Below are positions 45,283 through 52,745 of a stretch of 52,745 nucleotides of DNA, piece by piece. The DNA lies in the NCBI GenBank assembly GCA_002288455.1, contig NEUS01000012.1, positions 1-52,745 of the forward strand, given 5' to 3'. Source of the DNA: Opitutia bacterium Tous-C1TDCM. Its GTDB lineage: Bacteria > Verrucomicrobiota > Verrucomicrobiia > Opitutales > Opitutaceae. A program made the position numbers and the translations under genes. The notes under the pieces were generated by a model, which made no database searches, was not told the DNA's origin, and saw only the letters and a list, made by a program, of their open reading frames with translations. Each line of letters opens with the position of its first letter. The stretch's first letter is position 1.

Positions 45283-46488
45283 ATGCTTCCTGCCGCCCGC
45301 GACCGCTTCTTCGCCCTGCTCCGCTCCGCCCTGGAGGAGGGCACGTTGCTGAAGCTCACCCTCGGCAAAGCGCGCGGCGCGGATCCCTCGCTGAAAAACA
45401 TCTTCGTCCGCCCCGTCACCCTGAAGACCGGCCTCGCCTACGCCTTCGTCTGGCGCCACGCCACGCGCGACGTCACGAAAAACTTCCCGCCCGACTCCGC
45501 CTTCGCCCAATGCCAGGCGCTCCTCGGCACCGATTTCCTCGACGCCCATCTCTTCACCGCGACGCAGTCGGCCCAGCTGGAAACGAAACCCGACGGCACC
45601 GCCCGCCTCAGCCTCCACGCCGCCACGCCCGTCGCCGCCCCGCCCGCCGCCCTCGCCGCGCACGATCGCCCCAAGGCCCACGCCATCCCCGCCGACGCCC
45701 CCTGGCTGCATTCCCTCGGCGTCACCAACAACCGCGGCCAACCCCGCGACGGCATGGCCGACAAATTCCGCCAGATCCAAAAGTTCGCCGAGCTGCTCAC
45801 GCACCTGCTCGCCGAGGCCCCGCTGCCCGCCGACCGGCCGCTGCGCATCGTCGATATGGGTTCGGGCAAGGGCTATCTCACGTTTGCCGTCGCCGCCCTG
45901 CTCGGCGCGCGCGCCCAGGTCCGCGGCATCGAGGCCCGCCCCGAACTCGCCGCCCTCTGCAACCGCGTCGCCGCCGAACACGGGTTCGGCACCCGCCTCG
46001 CCTTCGAGGCCGGCACCATCGCCGACGCCCCGCTCGCCCCCGGCACCTGCGATGTGCTCATCGCCCTGCACGCCTGCGACACCGCCACCGACGACGCCCT
46101 CGCCCGCGGCCTCGCCGCCGGCGCCACGCTGCTCGTCGCCGCCCCGTGTTGCCAAAAGGAACTGCGCCGCCAACTCGCCGCCCCGCCCGTCCTCGCCGAT
46201 GCGCTCCGCCACGGCATCTTCCAGGAACGGCAATCCGAATTCGTCACCGACGCCCTCCGCGCCCATCTGCTCGAATGGTCCGGCTGCAGGACCAAGGTCT
46301 TCGAATTCATCTCCACCGAGCACACCGCGAAGAACCTCATGATCTCCGCGATCCGCACCCGCGACACCGGCCCGGGCAACGACGCCCTCGCCGACCGCGT
46401 GCGCGCCTTCGCCGCCTTTTACGGCATCCGCACGCAAACCCTCGCCCGCCACCTGAACTTCGACCTCGCCGGCCCGGCCACCGCCTAG
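45283..46488 (+). CDS. SAM-dependent methyltransferase (Methyltransf_32-like)
   Basis: A 401-residue protein. The Rossmann-fold methyltransferase domain covers about residues 165-330: motif I IVDMGSGKGYLTFAVAALLG, GIEARPELAALCN (motif II acidic), IALHACDTATDDALARGLAA (motif IV, LHACG-like) and APCCQKELRRQLAAP. The motif pattern resembles the METTL25/Trm13-like group acting on RNA or protein; target unknown. The N-terminal part (residues about 1-150) is a separate domain with KLTLGKARGADPSLKNIFVR. It precedes an Rsm22-like gene. Confidence 0.87.
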   Translation: MLPAARDRFFALLRSALEEGTLLKLTLGKARGADPSLKNIFVRPVTLKTGLAYAFVWRHATRDVTKNFPPDSAFAQCQALLGTDFLDAHLFTATQSAQLETKPDGTARLSLHAATPVAAPPAALAAHDRPKAHAIPADAPWLHSLGVTNNRGQPRDGMADKFRQIQKFAELLTHLLAEAPLPADRPLRIVDMGSGKGYLTFAVAALLGARAQVRGIEARPELAALCNRVAAEHGFGTRLAFEAGTIADAPLAPGTCDVLIALHACDTATDDALARGLAAGATLLVAAPCCQKELRRQLAAPPVLADALRHGIFQERQSEFVTDALRAHLLEWSGCRTKVFEFISTEHTAKNLMISAIRTRDTGPGNDALADRVRAFAAFYGIRTQTLARHLNFDLAGPATA

Positions 46489-46512
46489 GCCCCGGCCGTT
46501 CCCGGCTTCCTT

Positions 46513-46539
46513 TTTTGCGCCCTTTGCACCTCCTTGCGG
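46513..46539 (+). repeat. Three degenerate 9-mers upstream of rsm22-like gene
   Basis: TTTTGCGCC, CTTTGCACC and TCCTTGCGG are in-phase 9-base words ending 7 bases before ATG 46547. They resemble the TTGCGCC-type word repeats reported in many bacterial intergenic regions and replace a Shine-Dalgarno sequence here. Confidence 0.45.
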
Positions 46540-46546
46540 CTCCCCC

Positions 46547-47581
46547 ATGACTTGGTCCGAACTCGACTGGCCCGCCCTTGATCGCCTCCGGCAGAAATTC
46601 CTCAACGGCCCCGCCGCCACCGCCGCCGGTCCGTATTGGGAAACACCCGCCGATCTCGCGTCCTACGATTTCACCTACGGCGAACGCATCGGCTGGAAAT
46701 GGGACCACGTCCTCCGCGAATTGAAACTGCGGTCCTGGTCCCCGCCGCCCGGCGCCGCCCTCTTCGATTGGGGCTGCGGCAGCGGCGTGGCCGCGCGGCG
46801 CATCATCGCCGCGTTCGGGCCCGACGCCTTTTCTTCGCTCACCGTCTGGGACCATTCCCCGCTCGCCTGCGACTACGCCGCCGCCGCCGCCGCCAAGGAA
46901 TTTCCCGACCTCAAGATCGCCCAGGCGACGCCCGGTTTTCTCGCCGGCACCGAACCGATCGGCCTGCTCGTGATCAGCCATGTGTTGAACGAATTGCCGC
47001 CCGACGCCCTCGCCGCGCTCCAAGCCCTCATCGACCGCGCCGCCGCCGTCCTCTGGGTCGAACCCGGCACCCACGCCGTCAGCCGCCAGCTCTCCCAACT
47101 CCGCGAATCCTTCCGCGCCCCCTTCGCCGTCGTCGCCCCCTGCACGCACGCCGACCGCTGCCCCGTGCTCGCCGAGGACCGCACGCGCGACTGGTGCCAT
47201 TTCTTCGCGCCGCCCCCGGGCGAGATCTTCGCCGATTCCAACTGGGTGAAATTCGGGCAACGCGCCGGCATCGACCTGCGCAGTTTGCCGTATTGTTTCC
47301 TCGCCCTCGACCGGCGGCCCGCGGCCGCGTCGTCCGCCGGTTGGTCCCGCGTCATCGGCCGCCCCGAACACTTCAAACCCTACGCGCGCTGGCTGAACTG
47401 CGACGCCTCGGGCCTGCAGGATTTGGAACTGCCGAAACGCGCCGATCCCGCGCTCTTCAAACAGCTCGAACGCTCGAAGCTGCCCCTCCTCTACCGCTGG
47501 ACCCGCGACGGCGACAAAGTGAGCACCGGCGAAGCCCTGCTCCCCCCGCCCGTCTCCGAAACCGGTCCGCTTCCGGACTGA
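46547..47581 (+). CDS. Rsm22/METTL17-like small-ribosomal-subunit methyltransferase
   Basis: A 344-residue protein. Motif I is LFDWGCGSGVAARRIIAAFG, followed by LTVWDHSPLACDYA, LLVISHVLNELPPD (motif IV) and VLWVEPGTHAVSRQL. The cysteine-bearing segment APCTHADRCPVLAEDR then DWCHFFAPP matches the conserved cysteine signature of Rsm22/METTL17, a likely Fe-S site. The family is tied to ribosome small-subunit assembly; bacterial members are little studied. It lacks a purine-rich Shine-Dalgarno sequence, having a 9-mer repeat upstream. Confidence 0.87.
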   Translation: MTWSELDWPALDRLRQKFLNGPAATAAGPYWETPADLASYDFTYGERIGWKWDHVLRELKLRSWSPPPGAALFDWGCGSGVAARRIIAAFGPDAFSSLTVWDHSPLACDYAAAAAAKEFPDLKIAQATPGFLAGTEPIGLLVISHVLNELPPDALAALQALIDRAAAVLWVEPGTHAVSRQLSQLRESFRAPFAVVAPCTHADRCPVLAEDRTRDWCHFFAPPPGEIFADSNWVKFGQRAGIDLRSLPYCFLALDRRPAAASSAGWSRVIGRPEHFKPYARWLNCDASGLQDLELPKRADPALFKQLERSKLPLLYRWTRDGDKVSTGEALLPPPVSETGPLPD

Positions 47582-47595
47582 ACCCAGTTCCGCAG

Positions 47596-47876
47596 TTCAA
47601 TTTTCACCACAAAGGCACAGAGCGCACAGAGAAAGGGGCTGGAGGCAAAGGTGGCTCAAATGACCGACCGCCCCGCAACTGAACCCAGTTCCCGTAATTT
47701 AGGCCGCTGTGTCTCCGCGTCTCCCCGGTATGCTCTGTGGTTCAACGGCGTGCTTGTCCCAACGTCCCTTGGATTTCGGACTTCGCGAAACGGATTTTTT
47801 GGGCCACGGATTTCACGGAGATTCACGGATAACAGCGGCCTCATCCGTGCCCATCTGTGCAATCTGTGGTTAAGGC
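47596..47876. repeat. Degenerate CACAGAG / CACGGAT intergenic word repeats
   Basis: The 370-base gap between rsm22 and the fucosidase gene holds no gene. It contains in-phase GGCACAGAG and CGCACAGAG (47614-47631), TGTCTCCGCGTCTCC-type words, and TTTCACGGAG/TTCACGGATAAC with inverted ATCCGTG and ATCTGTG copies (47810-47870). A 14-bp direct repeat CTGAACCCAGTTCC occurs at 47578-47591 (over the rsm22 stop) and 47679-47692. Such degenerate CACAGA/CACGGA words are common in Verrucomicrobiota and related genomes. Confidence 0.6.
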
Positions 47877-47951
47877 CTGAACGATTCAGGCGATGGGAGT
47901 TCGGCTGAAGCGGGCCGCCGCGCGCGGGCGATCCGCGAACTTGATTCCGTT

Positions 47952-49436
47952 TCAAGGCCGCTCGGGCAACGCGTCCGCCTGCCTGATCCGGAACGCATAG
48001 GCGTGGCGGCCCGGCGCCTCCTCGGGACCAAGCTCCGGCAACGTGATCGTGAGCGTCGTGCCTGCCGCCTTGGCCGCGAGCGGTTGCGCATAGCCCAGCA
48101 ACGCGACCTCCGGCTGCGCCGGCAGCTGCAGGTCCCGCAGCACGAGTTGTTTCCCGGGCCAACCGGCCGTGATCGCGTAAAGGTCGCCGCCCTTGCGCGT
48201 GAAGAACACCTGCTTCACCGCGCGACCATCGCGCGGGGTTTGTCCGACCTGGTCGAGCAGGTCGTACTTCACTTTGTATTCGCCGAAGGCCTGCTTGGGG
48301 CGCTCCCCGGCCGTCCATTGCGCGGACCGGCCCGCCGGGCGCGTGCCGTAGATCGCCTCGCCGTTGATCTTCAGCCAATCCCCGATCTCGAGCAGGCGCT
48401 GCTCCATCAACGCCGGGATCGTGCCGTCGGCCGCCGGCCCGATGTCGAGCAGCAGGTTGCCGCCGCGGCTGACCAAATCCGCCAGCACCAAAATGAACTC
48501 TCGGCCCGTCTTGTAGTCGCCGACGCGCTCAGCGCGGTTGAATCCGTAGGAATAGGCCATCCCGCGGCTTTCCTCCCAGGCATGCGTGCCGTCCTGCAGG
48601 CCGGCGGCGTATTCCGTCGTCCAATACCCGCCGTGCTTGTGCCGGCTGTCCTTGCCCCAGCGGTCGTTGACCACGACGTGGTCGCGGCTGGGCGATTCGT
48701 TGAACAGCCACGCCAGCAGCTCCTCCGATTTCCAATCCTTCGACGGCAGGTCCCATTCGCCGTCGCTGAAGATGATCGCGGGCGCATAGCGGGTGACGAC
48801 GTCTTTGAACTGCGGGATCAGGTGCTCCTTCACGTACCGCGGCCGGTCGTAGAGCCAGAGCGGGTTGAACCACTCGTAGAGCGAAAAATAGAAACCGAAC
48901 TTCAGCCCCGCGGCGCGCGTCGCGTCCGCCATTTCTTTCATCAAATCGCGGCGCGGGCCGACCGACATGGCGTTCCAAGGCCGGCCCCACGAGCGGTCGG
49001 CCTCGGCGCTCGGCCACAGCGCGTAGCCGTCGTGGTGCTTCGAGGTCGGCACGACGTACTTCACGCCGGCGCGGACAAAGAGGTCGGTCCACTGCTTCGC
49101 GTCGAAGAGCTCGGCTTTGAACTGCGGCGCGAAGTCCATGTAGTGGAACGTATCGCCGTACGTCTTTTTGTGATACTCGCGCCACGCGGCTTCCTTGGGT
49201 CCGGTGCTCGCGATGCGCCGCCAGTACCATTCCGAGTACTGGCCGACGACGCCCCAGGCGGGCACGGAGTACACGCCCCAGTGGATGAAGACGCCGAACT
49301 TGGCGTCACGGAACCATTCCGGCATCGGCCGGCGGTCGAGTTCGTTCCAGTCGGCCGCGTACTTCGCGGCGGTTTCGGCCGCACGCAGCGGCGACGGCAG
49401 GGCAAGCAACAGCGCACAGAGCAGCAGCAGTTTCAT
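47952..49436 (-). CDS. GH29 alpha-L-fucosidase, secreted
   Basis: A 494-residue protein with signal peptide MKLLLLCALLLALPSPLRA. GH29 landmarks are in order: FGVFIHWGVYSVPAWG (His52), YVVPTSKHHDGYALWPS (His134-135), FGFYFSLYEWF, and IIFSDGEWD with Asp225 as the nucleophile. The C-terminal domain is beta-rich and ends near residue 494. It removes alpha-L-fucose from glycans in the periplasm; the acid/base residue cannot be assigned by eye in this family. It is last of a co-directional chain with the pyruvyl-transferase-like gene (74-base gap). Confidence 0.94.
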   Translation of the reverse strand: MKLLLLCALLLALPSPLRAAETAAKYAADWNELDRRPMPEWFRDAKFGVFIHWGVYSVPAWGVVGQYSEWYWRRIASTGPKEAAWREYHKKTYGDTFHYMDFAPQFKAELFDAKQWTDLFVRAGVKYVVPTSKHHDGYALWPSAEADRSWGRPWNAMSVGPRRDLMKEMADATRAAGLKFGFYFSLYEWFNPLWLYDRPRYVKEHLIPQFKDVVTRYAPAIIFSDGEWDLPSKDWKSEELLAWLFNESPSRDHVVVNDRWGKDSRHKHGGYWTTEYAAGLQDGTHAWEESRGMAYSYGFNRAERVGDYKTGREFILVLADLVSRGGNLLLDIGPAADGTIPALMEQRLLEIGDWLKINGEAIYGTRPAGRSAQWTAGERPKQAFGEYKVKYDLLDQVGQTPRDGRAVKQVFFTRKGGDLYAITAGWPGKQLVLRDLQLPAQPEVALLGYAQPLAAKAAGTTLTITLPELGPEEAPGRHAYAFRIRQADALPERP

Positions 49437-49510
49437 AGGGGACCTCGCGGCCCCACTTTGCCACCGCGCGCCCGGCGGCGCTCCGCATCCCTTGGCCAAA
49501 ATGTAGCCGA

Positions 49511-50881
49511 TCAGACGCGCCCGCTCACCGTCGCGCGGACGGCGTCCACCATGCGCTTTTGCCGCTCGCCCACGATCCCTTGGATCGACTTCACGCGCGC
49601 CTTCGCACCCGCCGGGTCTTTGACGATCGCCTCGAGCCGCGACCAGAGCTGCGGCCCGCTCGTTTCGTCGACTTCGAAGAACCATTCGCCCGCGCCAAAA
49701 TCGCGGTACATCTGCCCTTTGCAGGTGTCGGTCGGCTGCCGCACGTAGAACGTCGGCGTGCCCACGTGCAACGCGATCAGCGGCGAATGGCACTCCACGC
49801 TGACCACCGCCTGCGCCTTGGCGTAGATCGAGGCGGCCTCGTCGGGCAGCCAGTAGGTGTCGCGCCAGACGACGTTCTTCTTGATGTCGGCCGGGAGCGG
49901 ATCGACGAGCACGGCTTTGCCCATCTCGACCTGATACGTCATTTCGGCGCAGACCATGACCTTGTTGCCCGTGGCCTTGATGTAGCTGATCATCATTTCC
50001 CGCAGCTTCACGTGATCCTGCTCCGTCGTGCGGTCGTTGATCTTGTCCTTCGCGAGGTCGTCGGCGTTGGGTTTCGAATTCCGGATTTTGTAATACGGCG
50101 TGTAGCGCAGGCGCGGGATCACGCAGATGAATTTCCCTTCCGCCAATCCCCGCTCCGCCAACCACGTGTGGCCCTTGGCGTCGTCGCGCAGGTGCATGCC
50201 GAGCTGGGCGTCGGGTCCGAATTCCAAGATCGGCGTCTTCACGCCCTGGGCCTTGAGGTAGTCGCGGGTGATGGTGTCGCGGCAGAAGAAGAACGCCGCG
50301 CGGTCCATGATGAAACGCAGGTCGGCGTTGAGATGCGTCGGCGGCAATTTCAGCGCGCGTTCACGCAACGACTTCAACGTGCCGCCCTCGGGATCGCGGC
50401 CGGCACCGAAACCGGAGATCGGATCGTTGCTCACGCCGAAAACACCGACGGGCTTGCCGGTCTGTTTTTGGAAGGCCACCGCATGGTTGCTCGCGGGGAA
50501 GCCGGAACCCGAACCGCTGAGATAAAGATCCGTTTCCGCCCAAGCCTTCGCCAGCGCGGGCGTCGTCGGCTTGTTGTCTTTGCCGAGGCTGCCTTCCGCG
50601 ATCTTGAGCCGCGGGTAACCCTTCGTGAGCAAGTCGCGCGAACCGTGACCGAGGCTGCCCGGCCAGAGCGTGACTTCGGCTTCCGGGAAATGCTTCTCGA
50701 TCAAGCTCAGTGCACCGGGCGTGTGGCCGATGTCGCCGATGTTCACGCTTTGCCAGGAGCTGCGCAGCAAGATGCGCGGCGGCCGGCCGGCCTTGGCCGC
50801 GGCGGCAAACGCGGGCAAACGGAGCAAACCGGCGGCGGTGCCGGCGACGGCGGAACGGGCGAGAAATTGGCGGCGATTCAT
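49511..50881 (-). CDS. Tat-exported polysaccharide pyruvyl-transferase-family protein
   Basis: A 456-residue protein beginning MNRRQFLARSAVAGTAAGLL: a twin-arginine (RRQFL) Tat signal. The mature chain matches the polysaccharide pyruvyl-transferase fold: WQSVNIGDIGHTPGALSLIE near the N-terminus, DLYLSGSGSGFPASN, FFFCRDTITRDYLKAQG, FGPDAQLGMHL and a C-terminal AQAVVSVECHSPLIALHVGT then FYVRQPTDT. Typical family members ketalise sugars with phosphoenolpyruvate in the cytoplasm, so export through Tat is unusual. It sits between a fucosidase and a Tat-signal propeller gene, so it probably acts on envelope glycan. Confidence 0.85.
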   Translation of the reverse strand: MNRRQFLARSAVAGTAAGLLRLPAFAAAAKAGRPPRILLRSSWQSVNIGDIGHTPGALSLIEKHFPEAEVTLWPGSLGHGSRDLLTKGYPRLKIAEGSLGKDNKPTTPALAKAWAETDLYLSGSGSGFPASNHAVAFQKQTGKPVGVFGVSNDPISGFGAGRDPEGGTLKSLRERALKLPPTHLNADLRFIMDRAAFFFCRDTITRDYLKAQGVKTPILEFGPDAQLGMHLRDDAKGHTWLAERGLAEGKFICVIPRLRYTPYYKIRNSKPNADDLAKDKINDRTTEQDHVKLREMMISYIKATGNKVMVCAEMTYQVEMGKAVLVDPLPADIKKNVVWRDTYWLPDEAASIYAKAQAVVSVECHSPLIALHVGTPTFYVRQPTDTCKGQMYRDFGAGEWFFEVDETSGPQLWSRLEAIVKDPAGAKARVKSIQGIVGERQKRMVDAVRATVSGRV

Positions 50882-50900
50882 AAATGAAAAGATGAAACTG

Positions 50901-50932
50901 GGGAAATTGGGAAATTGGGAAATTGGGAAACG
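50901..50932 (+). repeat. GGGAAATT octamer tandem repeat
   Basis: GGGAAATT occurs at 50901-50908, 50909-50916 and 50917-50924, followed by a partial GGGAAACG. The surrounding bases to about 50970 carry degenerate copies. It lies in the 89-base gap immediately upstream of the pyruvyl-transferase-like gene start (50881, minus), where the minus strand reads AATTTCCC. Confidence 0.7.
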
Positions 50933-50970
50933 AGATCCTGGAAGAACGAGAAATTGGAAAACGGCAAACG

Positions 50971-52332
50971 TCAGCCGCGGGCCATGGCTTGGGCGAGCCA
51001 GGCGCCGAGATCCGCGATGAAGACGGAGCGCGTGTCGTTGTGCACGCCGTTGAAGGTGAGGAATCGCCCGGTCGCATCCCAGACCGGGTGCTGGTCGATG
51101 CGGAATTCCGTCGTGAGCTTCGCGCTGTCGCTACGGCGCGCGAGCACGTGCGCGAGCGCCGTCTCGGTCTTCGTCCTCAGGTCGATCAACCGCAACGGCA
51201 CCGTGCCGTCGCCGCGGGCCAACGGTTCATGCGTGTAGGCATCGGTGACGACAAACGGCAGCGTCGGGTGCTGCGACGGATGCCCCGAACCCACGGGATG
51301 GATCGAACGCATATCGGCGCCGTCGTAACGCACGCGCACGATATCGAGGTCCTTCGTGCCGTCGCGGATGTTGAGATTGATCGTGATGTTTTCGCCGTCG
51401 GGCGCCCACATCGGGTGATGCCCGCCGCGCGCGTACTGCGCCGGCGTGACCGCGAGCCGGATGTCGGAGCCGTCGCCCTTCATCGTCACGAGCGTGAGCC
51501 GCCGCGGGCCGCCCTTCGGTTCCGTCGGATCATGCCAGCGGAGAAACGCCATCACGCGCGTGCCCTGCCGGTTCCAGCGGATCTGGAAGCAATAGAACTC
51601 GCAGCGTTCCGCATTCGGAATCTGCAGCTTCGGCACCGCGCGTTCGTAGATGTCGCGGATCGACGCGATCATCTTGGTTTTGCCGGAAGCCAGATCGGTG
51701 ACGAAGAGTCCGTCGTCGGCCACGGGCCCGACATTCCGCCGCGTGCGGTCCTCGGGCAGCACGACGCCGTAGCCGACCTGGATTTTGCGCGAGGCGACGA
51801 GATTGTACGACGTGAGCAACGTGCCGTCGGGCGAAACGGTGAAAACCGTGCCGTCGATCCGGCGGGATTTGCCGGTGGCGGGATCGAGCCGGACGGCGAA
51901 CGGCGTCCACGTGGCGACGTCGACGTCGTTGAAGAAGAGATCCGCGTCCGTCTTGCCCCATTGCACGTTGGCGCCCATCTGCGTTTCCCAGCCGCGGGAG
52001 GTGGCGACGACTTTTTCGGTGCCGTTCGCGAGATCGACGACGACGACCTCGCCGGCTTCGCCCGGTTGCGGGGTGCGGACTTCGTTGGGCAAACGGAACA
52101 GCCCGACGTAGCGGCCCGACGGACTGATCGGCGACGTGTCGAAGAAGCGGTGGATGATGCGGCCGGTCGCGATCCGGAGCATCGGCACCTTGGCATCGAA
52201 CTCCGTGGCGGCCGGAAACCGCGACCAGAACGCCGGCGCCGCCGGCGCGACCGGAGCGGCGGAACCGCGGGGCGAAACCGCGGCGGCCGCGGCGAGCACG
52301 GCGCTGTGGCGCAAAAAGGTGCGGCGTTGCAT
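50971..52332 (-). CDS. Tat-exported beta-propeller protein, PL22/TolB-like
   Basis: A 453-residue protein starting MQRRTFLRHSAVLAAAAAVS, a twin-arginine signal. The mature chain has repeated propeller blades with D/N-G turns (SPSGRYVGLFRLP, WAPDGENITINLN, WDATGRFLTFNG), histidine-rich strands SGHPSQHPTLPFVVTDAYT and FRIDQHPVWD, and HHPMW. This fits oligogalacturonide-lyase-like (PL22) or TolB/WD40 propellers, in which histidines bind a divalent metal. A lyase role on uronate-containing oligosaccharides is plausible but not proven. It is co-directional with the receptor at the right edge. Confidence 0.78.
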   Translation of the reverse strand: MQRRTFLRHSAVLAAAAAVSPRGSAAPVAPAAPAFWSRFPAATEFDAKVPMLRIATGRIIHRFFDTSPISPSGRYVGLFRLPNEVRTPQPGEAGEVVVVDLANGTEKVVATSRGWETQMGANVQWGKTDADLFFNDVDVATWTPFAVRLDPATGKSRRIDGTVFTVSPDGTLLTSYNLVASRKIQVGYGVVLPEDRTRRNVGPVADDGLFVTDLASGKTKMIASIRDIYERAVPKLQIPNAERCEFYCFQIRWNRQGTRVMAFLRWHDPTEPKGGPRRLTLVTMKGDGSDIRLAVTPAQYARGGHHPMWAPDGENITINLNIRDGTKDLDIVRVRYDGADMRSIHPVGSGHPSQHPTLPFVVTDAYTHEPLARGDGTVPLRLIDLRTKTETALAHVLARRSDSAKLTTEFRIDQHPVWDATGRFLTFNGVHNDTRSVFIADLGAWLAQAMARG

Positions 52333-52358
52333 CTTGAAGTTTCGGAAATGCGCGCACC

Positions 52359-52745
52359 TCAGAACGTGCTCTTCAGGCCCACGTACCACGTCGGTCCGTA
52401 GTGCACGCGGTTCTGGATGATGCGGTCGCGGGGCGTCGTGGGGCCGTAGCGGACACTGTCGTCGACGGCCTCGTTGATGTTCCGGCCGGACATGTAGACG
52501 GCGAGCTTGCGGGTGAAACGGAATTCCGCGGAAAGGTCGGCGCTGTTGCGCGGCATCAGGTAGGCGAAGGTGCCCGGCCCGACGCCGGCGTTGACGATCT
52601 GGCCCTGCTTCACGAGGCCGCGGCGATTGACCGCGAGGCGGACGGTGAAACGCGCGCGGCTGTAGGTGACGCCCCAGTTGCTCGTCTTGCCGACGAAGCC
52701 GCTGAAGGTGGCGAGCTGGTTGCCCTCGAGGTGCTGGAGCGTGAG
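52359..52745 (-). CDS. TonB-dependent receptor, C-terminal part (cut by window edge)
   Basis: The last 128 residues of a TonB-dependent outer-membrane receptor run off the right edge. Alternating strands (FTVRLAVNRRGLV, SADLSAEFRFTRKLAVYMSG) and the final YGPTWYVGLKSTF with terminal Phe are typical barrel-end features. The frame is open through 52745. It lies 26 bases upstream of the Tat-propeller gene, in the same direction, and probably heads a glycan uptake-and-degradation operon that also holds the pyruvyl-transferase-like and fucosidase genes. Confidence 0.9.
   Translation of the reverse strand, partial: LTLQHLEGNQLATFSGFVGKTSNWGVTYSRARFTVRLAVNRRGLVKQGQIVNAGVGPGTFAYLMPRNSADLSAEFRFTRKLAVYMSGRNINEAVDDSVRYGPTTPRDRIIQNRVHYGPTWYVGLKSTF

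Noticed and set aside
47651..47908. An 85-codon plus-strand ORF in the word-repeat island
   Set aside because: Its sequence is a translation of the CACGGAT-type repeats and overlaps them; composition is not protein-like.

Overview
The window is a GC-rich chromosomal segment dominated by secreted, periplasmic and outer-membrane proteins. It has the traits of a glycan-degrading Verrucomicrobiota bacterium, most likely of the Opitutaceae type: three TonB-dependent receptors, a FecI/FecR surface-signalling pair, a PEP-CTERM autotransporter-like repeat protein, a giant PVC-type heme-binding (CxxCH) dehydrogenase, a ThuA protein, a sulfatase, a heparinase II/III-family lyase, a GH29 alpha-L-fucosidase and LacI/XylR-type sugar regulators. 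I infer this taxonomy from the family mix; no marker gene is present. I saw no tRNA, rRNA, CRISPR array, transposase, integrase or phage module. Many starts lack a clear Shine-Dalgarno sequence.

Layout. 1-403: end of a minus-strand pair of small genes. 867-6008: a very large PEP-CTERM protein built of seven modules. 6212-9667: heparinase-like lyase, HugZ-family protein and LacI-type regulator. 20273 down to 9651 (minus): a co-directional chain of ECF sigma factor, FecR, STN-TonB receptor, serine hydrolase, sulfatase and a second TonB receptor, which reads as a sensing, uptake and desulfation locus for a sulfated glycan. 20384-23043: divergent xylR and xylA, with a strong terminator after xylA. 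23166-26808: outer-membrane barrel-like protein, ThuA protein and POT peptide transporter. 26936-28728: a tight chain of Gdx guanidinium exporter, 2OG-Fe(II) oxygenase, ThpR and a small ORF. 28751-29254: a glycine-zipper protein. 29416-29928: a SeqA homologue, the most unexpected gene here. 30079-34922: acetylxylan-esterase-like hydrolase and beta-helix protein, divergent from an enolase-superfamily enzyme. 34948-38322: PVC heme protein. 38664-40948: a lipoprotein and two paralogous small proteins sharing the core RR.PEGYEDE.GFHFG, which flank a membrane protein. 41009-45234: DUF2293, S4, a frameshifted secreted protein, DUF2306, Crp/Fnr, DUF2892 and DUF1275. 45283-47581: two methyltransferases, the second Rsm22-like. 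47952-52745 (minus): GH29 fucosidase, a Tat-signal pyruvyl-transferase-fold protein, a Tat-signal beta-propeller protein and the 3' end of a TonB receptor.

How the genes fit together. Most of the window supports sensing, import and stepwise breakdown of complex acidic, sulfated or fucosylated polysaccharides. Xylose isomerase and the enolase-superfamily enzyme feed sugars into central metabolism. Between genes there are several classes of short degenerate tandem words: heptamers of the YTTCAMC type at five loci, 9-mers upstream of rsm22, CACAGAG/CACGGAT words at 47596-47876, and an 8-mer at 50901. They look like a genome-wide intergenic repeat system. The best candidates for new biology are the SeqA homologue outside its usual enterobacterial range, the PEGYEDE small-protein pair, the Tat-exported pyruvyl-transferase-like protein, the STN receptor with an internal signal-peptide-like segment, and the heptamer repeat elements.
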